The position numbers and the translations under genes were made by a program. From an uncultured Roseburia sp. (lineage in GTDB: Bacteria > Bacillota > Clostridia > Lachnospirales > Lachnospiraceae): a stretch of 28,413 nucleotides of DNA. Below are positions 14,693 through 21,492 of this stretch, in pieces. The notes under the pieces were generated by a model, which saw nothing but the letters and a program-made list of their open reading frames with translations, was not told the DNA's origin and did no database searches. Positions within the stretch are counted from its first letter, which is position 1. The number at the start of each line of letters is the position of its first letter. The DNA lies in contig CAJUNX010000020.1 in NCBI GenBank assembly GCA_910587865.1, positions 40,493-68,905 of the forward strand, in the 5' to 3' direction.

Positions 14693-17600
14693 ATGAACGC
14701 GGTAATCCGGGATATGTTCCGCGCCATCCACGAGGGAAAATGGCTGAGCATCGAATATCACAACAGAGAGGATCAGGTGACGAGATACTGGATCGGCATC
14801 CGGGGTCTGGACGTGCGAAAACGCACGCTGGCGGTGGAAGGGCTTCATCTCGGGCTTTATACGGTGGAGGCGTATGATCGGATCCGGATCGATGCCATCC
14901 TCTCCTCGGAGGTGATTGAGGGCTCGTACTATCCGGTGAACGAAGCGCTCGTACGCGACATCGGCAGGAATCCGGAGCGCTATTATCCCCTGTTTGACAA
15001 TCTGGCCAATCTGAAAATTCTGACATATCTTGAGATGTGCAACCGGCTGGATGTGGTTCCTTATCAGTCGGATTTTGCGCTGATCCGCTATCTGGATCAG
15101 GAAAACCTGACAGGGGAGCGCTATCCGCTCCGGGAGGAGCAGTTCCGGGAGATTGTAAAGCATTTTCAGTATCAGACCGAACAGAAAAAACGCGCGGATG
15201 CGGGCCTTAACATCCGGCAGCTCGCGCTGAATATCTTAAGCATCCATATGGCAAAAGGACTCTATGTCCTGGCGTACCGGAAAATGAACCTGGATGTAAA
15301 GCAGCGCGCATTAAAACCGGACGATGAGATTACCGTCTGTACGGAATTTACGATTGACGGAAAAAAACAGAGCATCCGCAGGTTTCTGGACGGAGACGAA
15401 TATGAGCTGCTCTCGGATTTTGAGCGGCATCAGGAACGGATCAAGGACTGCATTACGGCGCGGATGCCGCAGGGCTGCGGCGTGGACGATCTGCCGTATC
15501 TGATCGGGCTGAACGCGGAGATCGCCCTGGATCTGCACGCAGAATATCAGTCGCTGATGAAGCTGTACAAGAGCGGCAGTGCGCCGGTGCCGCTTCGCGC
15601 TTTTTTCGGGGATCTTTTGGAGAGGCCGAGGCGGAGCGCCGTCTGGCCGGTCGCACTGGCCGATCATAAAATCAATATGGATCAGCTGCTCGCGATTCAC
15701 AATGCGATGAAATATCCGGTGGCCTATATCCAGGGACCGCCCGGCACGGGAAAGACGAACACGATCATCAATACGATTGTGACGGCTTTTTTTAACGAGC
15801 GCACGGTGCTCTTTTCCTCCTTCAACAATCATCCGATCAACGGGGTATGCGAGAAGCTTTCCTCGATGGAGTATCAGGGAAAAACGATCCCGTTTCCGAT
15901 TCTGCGTCTGGGGAATCACGAAAAGGTAAAAGAGGCGCTTCGGACAATCCGGCGGCTCTATGAGAGTGTGCGGGACGTGAAGGTGTTCGAGGGAACGCTT
16001 GAGAACAACCGCGACGACCGGAAACGGCGCGCGCGCCGTCTGTCGGAGCTTTTGAGACGGTACGAGGAGCTTCTGGACTTAAAGGAGCGTGAGGAGACGA
16101 TTGAGCGGATGCTCTCTTACCGGAAAAAGAGAGGCGCGTCCTTTCAGACCATGTCCTTTGAGGAGGATCTTAGAAATCGTCAGCGCGGTCAGATCAGCAG
16201 AAAAATCAGCGCGACGGGCGAGGTCTCGGAGGAGGAGGCGATGCTGCTTTTAGACGATGATACCGAGGAGTTGAAAAAATATCTCTACTACACCTCCGCT
16301 GGTTATATCAAAAAGCTCGGGAAACCGGCAAATGCCGATCTGCTGGAGATTATAGAGACGGAGGATCCGAAAACGCAGACAGAGGCGTTTTCCGAATATC
16401 TGCGAAAAAAAGAAAACATCACAAAGCTGCAGAAGATTTTTCCGATTATCGCCACGACCTGTATCTCCGCGCACCGTCTCGGGAAGCCGGAGCCGATGTT
16501 TGACATGGTGATCATGGACGAGGCCAGCCAGTGCAACCTCGCGGTCTCCCTGGTTCCGATCCTGCGCGGGAAAAATCTGATGCTGGTGGGGGATCCCCAG
16601 CAGCTGGCGCCCGTCATTCTGCTCGATGAGATCACGAATGAAAAGTTAAAGAAGCGCTACCGGATCTCGGAGGAATACGATTACCGGAAGAATTCGGTGT
16701 ACAAGACGTTTCTGGCCTGCGATGCGGTCAGCGACGAGACGCTGCTCCACAATCACTACAGATGTCATGAGGAAATCATCGGTTTTAATAACCAGAAATA
16801 CTATAATTCCCGGCTGAATATTCTCTCGGAGAGCCGGGAGGAGGAGCCGCTCGTCTGGCTGGACATGCCGGATTCGTTTGCGGACCGCAGAAACACGGCG
16901 CCTGCCGAGGCATATGAGGCTGCCCGGTATGCAGCGGCACACCGGGACAAAAAGATCGGGATCATCACACCGTTTGTCAATCAGAAGCATCTGATCGAGG
17001 AGGAGCTGGCGCGCGCCGGCGTGGAGGGCGTGACCTGCGGGACGGTACATGCGTTCCAGGGGGACGAGAAGGACATCATTTTATTTTCCACCGCGATCAC
17101 GGGACAGACGCAGGCCGGAACCTACGAGTGGCTGAAAAACAATAAAGAGCTGATCAATGTGGCGACCTCGCGGGCGAAAGATCAGCTGGTCATCTTATCC
17201 AGCAGGAAGGAGCTGGAGCGTCTGCATGCGGGCGACGGCGAGGATGACCTCTATGAGCTGGCGCAGTACGTGTGGTCGAAGGGGACGGCCGCGGTCACGC
17301 CCCGTCACACGGCGTCGCGTGCGCTTGGCGTAAAGCCTTTTTCCTCCGCCACGGAGGAGGCGTTTCTCGCGAGCTTAAACCACGCGCTGGAAAATATCTG
17401 GCTGACACAGAGCCGCTACACCGTGCACAAGGAGGTCGCCGTCTCGCATGTGTTTGCGGAAAACGAGACTGGCAGCGATCTGTTTTACAACGGCCGGTTT
17501 GATTTTGTCGTCTACGAGAAACAGGGGAAGCAGGAACTGCCGGTGCTGGCGATCGAGCTCGACGGGATGGAGCATGCGGAGGATGAGGTGGTGAAGGTGC

Positions 17601-17728
17601 GGGACGCGAAGAAGCAGGCGATCTGCGAGGCGCATGATCTGCAGCTGATCCGCGTGGAGAATTCGTACGCGAGACGGTATCATCATATCAAGGAGATCCT
17701 GATGAATTTCTTCTCGGTGCGGCACTAG
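14693..17728 (+). CDS. WYL-like / superfamily 1 helicase / DUF2726-like nuclease fusion
   Basis: This 1011-residue protein combines three parts. Residues 1-75 look like a WYL domain (KWLSIEYHNRE, then a strand-rich half), a ligand- or nucleic-acid-binding module common in defence regulators. From about 330 to 860 lies an Upf1-like SF1 helicase: Walker A GPPGTGKT (348-355), Walker B DEAS (609-612), motif III GDPQQ (633-637), HAFQGDE (786-792) and VATSRAK with the arginine finger R827. A coiled-coil-like charged insert (about 425-560) separates motifs Ia and II. The C-terminus resembles DUF2726/Vsr-type nucleases: D937, IELDG with E955 and D957, and DAKK with K973/K974. This suggests an ATP-driven DNA or RNA processing enzyme, perhaps in repair or phage defence. 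Base composition fits the chromosome. The helicase is certain; the roles of the outer domains are inferred. Confidence 0.85.
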   Translation: MNAVIRDMFRAIHEGKWLSIEYHNREDQVTRYWIGIRGLDVRKRTLAVEGLHLGLYTVEAYDRIRIDAILSSEVIEGSYYPVNEALVRDIGRNPERYYPLFDNLANLKILTYLEMCNRLDVVPYQSDFALIRYLDQENLTGERYPLREEQFREIVKHFQYQTEQKKRADAGLNIRQLALNILSIHMAKGLYVLAYRKMNLDVKQRALKPDDEITVCTEFTIDGKKQSIRRFLDGDEYELLSDFERHQERIKDCITARMPQGCGVDDLPYLIGLNAEIALDLHAEYQSLMKLYKSGSAPVPLRAFFGDLLERPRRSAVWPVALADHKINMDQLLAIHNAMKYPVAYIQGPPGTGKTNTIINTIVTAFFNERTVLFSSFNNHPINGVCEKLSSMEYQGKTIPFPILRLGNHEKVKEALRTIRRLYESVRDVKVFEGTLENNRDDRKRRARRLSELLRRYEELLDLKEREETIERMLSYRKKRGASFQTMSFEEDLRNRQRGQISRKISATGEVSEEEAMLLLDDDTEELKKYLYYTSAGYIKKLGKPANADLLEIIETEDPKTQTEAFSEYLRKKENITKLQKIFPIIATTCISAHRLGKPEPMFDMVIMDEASQCNLAVSLVPILRGKNLMLVGDPQQLAPVILLDEITNEKLKKRYRISEEYDYRKNSVYKTFLACDAVSDETLLHNHYRCHEEIIGFNNQKYYNSRLNILSESREEEPLVWLDMPDSFADRRNTAPAEAYEAARYAAAHRDKKIGIITPFVNQKHLIEEELARAGVEGVTCGTVHAFQGDEKDIILFSTAITGQTQAGTYEWLKNNKELINVATSRAKDQLVILSSRKELERLHAGDGEDDLYELAQYVWSKGTAAVTPRHTASRALGVKPFSSATEEAFLASLNHALENIWLTQSRYTVHKEVAVSHVFAENETGSDLFYNGRFDFVVYEKQGKQELPVLAIELDGMEHAEDEVVKVRDAKKQAICEAHDLQLIRVENSYARRYHHIKEILMNFFSVRH

Positions 17729-17730
17729 AA

Positions 17731-17775
17731 GCGCAAAAAAGTCCTGTCAGCGTTTCATGCCGACAGGACTTTCGC
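17731..17775. terminator. Bidirectional terminator between helicase and cyclophilin genes
   Basis: GTCCTGTC (17741-17748) pairs with GACAGGAC (17762-17769), extended by AAA/TTT and GCG/CGC. On the minus strand six T follow the stem, giving a strong stop for the cyclophilin gene. On the plus strand only three T follow, so it is weaker for the helicase gene. Confidence 0.85.
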
Positions 17776-17790
17776 TGCAATAATCTGTCA

Positions 17791-18309
17791 TCAGCACGTC
17801 TCCGGCTCCGGATACTCCGTGTCAAACGTCTCGACCGTCACCTTCTTCATGCGCTGCGTCTCCATCGGGCGGTCGGAATAATCGGTTACGACCGTGGCGA
17901 TCTTATTGACCACGTCCATCCCCTCCGTCACCTTTCCGAATGCCGCGTATGCGCCGTCTAAGTGCGGGCTGTTTTTGTGCATGATGAAAAACTGGCTGCC
18001 TGCCGAATCCGGATGCATGGAGCGCGCCATGGACAGAACCCCTTCCGTGTGCGCCAGGTCATTCTGAAAACCGTTCTGCGCGAACTCGCCGCGGATCCCG
18101 TAGCCCGGGCCGCCCATGCCGTTCCCGTCCGGGCAGCCGCCCTGGATCATAAAGCCTTCGATGACGCGGTGGAAGATCAGCCCGTCGTAGAAGCCCTTAT
18201 TAATTAAGCTGATAAAGTTGTTTACCGTGTTCGGGGCGATTTCCGGATAAAGCTCCGCTTTGATGAGATCGCCGTTTTCCATCTCAATGGTTACCATAGG
18301 ATTTGCCAT
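17791..18309 (-). CDS. Cyclophilin-type peptidyl-prolyl isomerase
   Basis: This 172-residue cytoplasmic enzyme catalyses cis-trans isomerisation of proline peptide bonds and helps protein folding. Almost the whole length is the cyclophilin domain: FHRVIEGFMIQGGCP carries the active-site Arg and the hydrophobic pocket. It is followed by GSQFFI and the loop HLDGAYAAFGKV. The start at 18309 is set by AGAGG upstream and by the family's N-terminus (MANPMVTIEM); the frame remains open upstream to 18651 without homology. There is no signal peptide. It is monocistronic, ending at a strong terminator. Confidence 0.95.
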   Translation of the reverse strand: MANPMVTIEMENGDLIKAELYPEIAPNTVNNFISLINKGFYDGLIFHRVIEGFMIQGGCPDGNGMGGPGYGIRGEFAQNGFQNDLAHTEGVLSMARSMHPDSAGSQFFIMHKNSPHLDGAYAAFGKVTEGMDVVNKIATVVTDYSDRPMETQRMKKVTVETFDTEYPEPETC

Positions 18310-18345
18310 AATTTTACCTCTTTCTGATTTGATCGCCTCTATTGT

Positions 18346-18351
18346 ATTATA
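18346..18351 (-). promoter_or_regulatory. -10 box of the cyclophilin gene
   Basis: The minus strand reads TATAAT (18351-18346), a perfect -10, about 37 bases before the ATG. No clear -35 is found at the usual distance. Confidence 0.45.
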
Positions 18352-18429
18352 AATGGAACGGATCGTAAAGAGGAAAATAGGCCAAAGGCGCCTGCCGGGC
18401 AGGGGAATAGGATGTATCATGATGTGAAA

Positions 18430-18438
18430 TGCTATAGA
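18430..18438 (+). promoter_or_regulatory. Possible extended -10 of the C39-like peptidase gene
   Basis: TGCTATAGA (18430-18438) fits an extended -10 with a poor -35. It lies about 95 bases ahead of the GTG start. Weak evidence. Confidence 0.35.
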
Positions 18439-18532
18439 GACAGGCACGTGCAAAAAGAAGAAAAAAGGCGGAGACATGCCGGATGCAATGCGGATCCGGG
18501 CCGTGTATCCGCGGAACAAAAAGGAGCGAAAG

Positions 18533-19414
18533 GTGGACAGAAAAAAAGCGTACACGGAGAAAAAAGTCTGGCAGGCTCTGCTTCTGGCAGGACTGCTTGT
18601 CCTCCTGGCGTCGGAGAGCAGGGACATGCCGGCATCAAAGGAGGCAGGCATGGCAGCGCCCGCGGATCCGGCGGAGGGAATATGGTATCTCTATGCAGGA
18701 GCGCCTGCGGCGGTGCTGCGGGACGGCCCGATGCCGGCAGGGGAAACGCAGACGGCGGAGGCAATGGCGCAGGCCGATCCCACGGCGCAGATCTATACCT
18801 TTTTGCAGGGACCGAAATCCTGGGGCGAGGGAAGAACCTGGTCCGGGGAATGGTCAGAGGCATATGTAAACGGAAATTATTTCGGCAATTTTGGCTGCGG
18901 ACTCTGCTGTATGGCGAATATCTATTCCTCGCTGACGGAATACACGTGTTCGCCGTGGGATATGTTTGAGCGGGCGCGGGCGGTCTCCGGCTATTCGCCG
19001 ACGCGGAAGGTCGGAGCGATCGGCTGGGCGGATATGAAGGTGACGCTGCGAAAAAGCGGATTTGACTGCGCACTCTTTAATAAAGCGGACCGTTATGAGC
19101 AGTTTCAGGAGCAGATTCGGGAAGCACAGATGGCGGTGGTTCTGGTCTGCAGTGCAGATGACGATACCTTTTGGGAAAATACGGGCGGACATTACGTCAC
19201 GATCTCGCTTTATAACCAGGACACGGACGAGGTGTTTCTCGCGGACCCCGGCGGACCGGACCGCAACCGTACGTGGATCCCGCTGCGCTATGTCTATGAT
19301 GCGCTGAAAACGTCAAGCCAGTATCAGTATCTGCTGGTAAACGGCTATGCGGAGGAGGACAACCAGTGGAAACAGGACGGGATCGATGAGGCGTGGGTGG
19401 AGCCTGCGGGGTGA
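18533..19414 (+). CDS. Secreted C39-like cysteine peptidase
   Basis: I read this from the GTG at 18533, where AAGGAG lies six bases upstream. This gives 293 residues starting with a clear export signal (MDRKKAY..., then a Leu/Ala-rich core near residues 13-27). The longer reading from ATG 18476 buries the signal behind a basic tail. The mature part holds a papain-like C39_2-type domain: FGCGLCC (Cys122 the likely nucleophile), GGHYVTI (His220) and FLADPGG (Asp238), in the right order. A linker of about 60 residues rich in Ala, Pro and Glu precedes it. Such proteins are exported or surface-bound; substrates are mostly unknown. No ABC transporter or bacteriocin precursor is adjacent, so a leader-peptide processing role is not supported. 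Peptidase fold fairly likely. Confidence 0.75.
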   Translation: MDRKKAYTEKKVWQALLLAGLLVLLASESRDMPASKEAGMAAPADPAEGIWYLYAGAPAAVLRDGPMPAGETQTAEAMAQADPTAQIYTFLQGPKSWGEGRTWSGEWSEAYVNGNYFGNFGCGLCCMANIYSSLTEYTCSPWDMFERARAVSGYSPTRKVGAIGWADMKVTLRKSGFDCALFNKADRYEQFQEQIREAQMAVVLVCSADDDTFWENTGGHYVTISLYNQDTDEVFLADPGGPDRNRTWIPLRYVYDALKTSSQYQYLLVNGYAEEDNQWKQDGIDEAWVEPAG

Positions 19415-19435
19415 GGATCATTTTTTACTCCGCTC

Positions 19436-19463
19436 TTGTTTTTTACGAAAGTTGCGTTATAGT
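19436..19463 (+). promoter_or_regulatory. Promoter of the DUF4177 gene
   Basis: TTGTTT (19436-19441) and TATAGT (19458-19463) are 16 bp apart, in an AT-rich gap between two GC-rich genes. An overlapping TATAAA at 19463-19468 is an alternative -10. Confidence 0.5.
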
Positions 19464-19555
19464 ATAAAAGTAAGGGGAAAATACTCGGAAGATGAGTTTT
19501 TCTGAAACGGGAACGCAATAGAATTGTGAAAACAGACAGAGGAGGAAATGCCGGT

Positions 19556-19996
19556 ATGAAAACATGTGTCAACTGCGGGGAGCTGATCGGGGATAATGCG
19601 GACGATTGTTTTAAGTGTCACTACAACTACAAATACAGAAGAGTGATATCGCCGCAGGAGATCCGCCAGAAGCGGGAGCAGGAGGAAAGAAGGCGCCAGG
19701 AGGAATCCGAGCGGAGAAAAAAGATCGAGCAGGAGAGGGTCGAGCAGCTCGCGAAAAACGGGGGCTATGAATATAAGATTGAGGTGGTCAGGGATCAGGA
19801 TGATTCCGCGAGAGAAATACAGGCGCTTCTGACACGGTATGCGTCCGACGGCTGGAGACTGCACACCATGTTTTCCAACGAGATTGGGAGGGAGTGGCTG
19901 CGTCCTGACACACCGGCCTATCCCACCCGAACGGTTTCCACTTATAATCAGATCGTCATGGTGTTTGAGAGGATGATTAAGCCGCAGCAGAATTAA
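19556..19996 (+). CDS. Zinc-ribbon protein with C-terminal DUF4177-like domain
   Basis: This small cytoplasmic protein has 146 residues. An N-terminal zinc ribbon has two CxxC pairs (C4/C7 and C18/C21). A very charged helix follows, about residues 35-65 (runs of Arg, Glu and Gln), probably a coiled coil. The C-terminus (YEYKIEVV ... YASDGWRLHTMF ... YNQIVMVFER) matches the short DUF4177 fold, whose function is not known. The start at 19556 is chosen because AGGAGG lies about ten bases upstream and the ribbon begins at once; a start at 19526 is less likely. It has its own promoter and is followed after 66 bases by the acetyltransferase gene. Confidence 0.7.
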   Translation: MKTCVNCGELIGDNADDCFKCHYNYKYRRVISPQEIRQKREQEERRRQEESERRKKIEQERVEQLAKNGGYEYKIEVVRDQDDSAREIQALLTRYASDGWRLHTMFSNEIGREWLRPDTPAYPTRTVSTYNQIVMVFERMIKPQQN

Positions 19997-20010
19997 TGTG
20001 CCGGCATCTG

Positions 20011-20039
20011 GTACAACGAATCATAAGTAACAGTTGTAC
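20011..20039. repeat. Inverted repeat between two genes
   Basis: GTACAAC (20011-20017) and GTTGTAC (20033-20039) form a perfect 7-bp inverted repeat with a 15-base spacer. It lies just ahead of the acetyltransferase start. It could be an operator or an mRNA hairpin. No T run follows. Confidence 0.4.
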
Positions 20040-20062
20040 TGGTTGCGGCAATTGGGAGCAAT

Positions 20063-21151
20063 ATGTTAAATCTGGATTATATTATAGTCGGAGCGCTGCC
20101 GCTTCTGGAGCGCATGTACCTGGAGGAAAATTTAAAGAGGGACGGGCTCATGTCCGTGTGCTCTTGTGCCTTCGGTGAACCGAACGGACAGGTTACCCTG
20201 TTTGTCTCCGGCACAGGAGAGGGACAGAAGATGTCCTGCCGAACCCAAAACGCTGCGGAATCGTCCCTGCCTGCCGCGGAGAGGGGAATCCCTGTGGACG
20301 GCATCTGTTCCGGTTCGGAATCGTCCCTGCCCGCCGCGGAGAGGGGAATTCTTGTCTCCGGCGATGCAGGAGAGCTCCTCACAGCGAAACGCCGGGGAAT
20401 GGCGGCGCTGGGATATAGCGGGAAGGCAGCGGATCGCGTTTCTGCGCTCTGCGGTGCGGCGGCGGATCCGGGAAGACATGACGGGCAGAAGGAAACTGTC
20501 TGTAGTGAAAGAAATACACGGCAGGCGTCCCTTCGCATGTCGTCCGAAACGGCAGACGGACTGTGTGCGGACATGTACGCGGAGGGGCTTGAGGAGGTGG
20601 ATCTTCGTTTTCTCACACGCATCTGGCAGCGACATCACCATCTGCCGTGGACGATTCTCACCACACGGCGATGCGTGGTGAAGGAATTTTCTATGGACGA
20701 TCTTGATGATCTCTTTGCGCTGTATGCCGGAGAGGGGATGACGGATTATATCGCGCCGCTCTATCCGTATGAACAGGAAATGGAGTATCAGCGCTCTTAT
20801 ATCGAGTGCATGTACGGTTTTTACGGCTACGGCATGTGGATCGTGCGTGACAGAGCGGACGGCAGTCTGATCGGGCGGGCCGGGATCGAATGCCGGGAGG
20901 AGCTTGGCGGGGAGCCGGAGCTCGGATATGTGATCGGTGTCCCGTATCAGCGGAAGGGCTATGCGACGGAGGTCTGTACGGCGATCCTCGCCTATGCCGG
21001 GGAGGAGCTCTCGCTGCCGTTTATAAACTGTCTGATCGAGGAGGGAAATACCGTGTCGGAGCATGTGGCGCTTCGGCTTGGTTTTGCACCGGCGGGAGAG
21101 CTCTTTTTGGACGGAAAGCGGATGAAAAAGTACAGATATCGTTTATTTTGA
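20063..21151 (+). CDS. GNAT-family N-acetyltransferase with unusual N-terminal half
   Basis: This 362-residue protein has a GNAT domain at residues about 205-360. It starts at TILTTRRCVVKEFSMDDLDD; the acetyl-CoA loop is QRKGYA (296-301), and the last strand is at RLGFAP. It should acetylate an amino group, possibly on a protein, small molecule or antibiotic; the substrate cannot be told. The first 60 residues (LDYIIVGALPLLERMYLEEN) look like a separate small domain. The stretch from about 65 to 170 is low-complexity, with two near-identical 20-residue units (SSLPAAERGI) and little structure. It looks like a repeat-driven insertion between the two domains. The start is supported by GGGAG five bases before ATG. 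The frame is intact through the insertion. Confidence 0.8.
   Translation: MLNLDYIIVGALPLLERMYLEENLKRDGLMSVCSCAFGEPNGQVTLFVSGTGEGQKMSCRTQNAAESSLPAAERGIPVDGICSGSESSLPAAERGILVSGDAGELLTAKRRGMAALGYSGKAADRVSALCGAAADPGRHDGQKETVCSERNTRQASLRMSSETADGLCADMYAEGLEEVDLRFLTRIWQRHHHLPWTILTTRRCVVKEFSMDDLDDLFALYAGEGMTDYIAPLYPYEQEMEYQRSYIECMYGFYGYGMWIVRDRADGSLIGRAGIECREELGGEPELGYVIGVPYQRKGYATEVCTAILAYAGEELSLPFINCLIEEGNTVSEHVALRLGFAPAGELFLDGKRMKKYRYRLF
20256..20355. repeat. 60-bp period tandem repeat within the acetyltransferase gene
   Basis: A block of about 39 bases beginning CGGAATCGTCCCTGCC and continuing through GCCGCGGAGAGGGGAAT occurs at 20256-20294 and 20316-20354. The copies are exactly 60 bases apart and differ at four positions or so. 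The period is a multiple of three, so the reading frame is kept. A shorter related element, TTGTCTCCGGC followed by CAGGAGA, flanks the repeats at 20202 and 20352. Confidence 0.8.
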
Positions 21152-21197
21152 ATATGAAGCCAGCCTCCGACAGAAGTCTTTTTGTGTGGTTTTTGCG

Positions 21198-21226
21198 TTG
21201 CATTTTATAAGGAAATAAAATATAAT
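21198..21226 (+). promoter_or_regulatory. Promoter of the relA leader
   Basis: TTGCAT (21198-21203) and TATAAT (21221-21226) are 17 bp apart in a strongly AT-rich segment. Transcription would start near 21233, exactly where the structured leader begins. The -10 is perfect, the -35 weak. Confidence 0.6.
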
Positions 21227-21232
21227 ATTAAA

Positions 21233-21460
21233 ATAAAAGTTCAGCCATCCTCTGTGAAACGGGCGAATCATGCCTGCATGAATGAGCATGTTTTGCAGAG
21301 GATGAGCGGAGCGTCCGTATATGAGCAAAAATGAGTTGCGAAGCAACGGAGAGTGCTGTCAGGCACGGTTTTGCGAATGGCGCGGGCTGAACTTTTATCG
21401 TAAGAGTTCAGCCATGCGCAGTAAAATGCCGAATGGCGCGGGCCGGACGATAACTTTTTT
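21233..21460 (+). other. Structured leader or repeat element ahead of relA
   Basis: This non-coding stretch is dense with pairing. ATAAAAGTTCAGCC (21233-21246) is perfectly complementary to GGCTGAACTTTTAT (21385-21398). The same right arm can instead pair with AGTTCAGCC at 21405-21413, forming a tight hairpin with a TCG loop. The two states exclude each other. Inside the long stem lie further hairpins: CATCCTCTG/CAGAGGATG (21246/21296), GTTGC-GAA-GCAAC (21335-21347) and GTGC/GCAC (21353/21363). A 14-mer, CGAATGGCGCGGGC, is repeated at 21374 and 21430. It could be a riboswitch-like leader, a small RNA or a MITE-like repeat. I match it to no known class. Confidence 0.65.
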
Positions 21461-21492
21461 AAAATCCAGGAAGAATAAAGCGGGTGATATAC

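Noticed and set aside
3357..17728. One continuous defence island from the methylase to the helicase fusion
   Set aside because: The genes between (redox operon, two-component pair, YfhO-like) are ordinary chromosomal genes of matching composition. The two candidates are better treated separately.
18310..18651. N-terminal extension of the cyclophilin
   Set aside because: The extension contains the promoter -10 and has no cyclophilin similarity. ATG 18309 has the ribosome site and the family's N-terminus.
20256..20355. CRISPR-like repeat array
   Set aside because: There are only two units, inside an open reading frame with the period a multiple of three, and no cas genes are nearby.
20132..21064. 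Long minus-strand open frame under the acetyltransferase gene
   Set aside because: It is a shadow of a GC-rich gene. The plus strand shows the GNAT motifs, and the minus-strand protein is Arg/His-rich with no motif.
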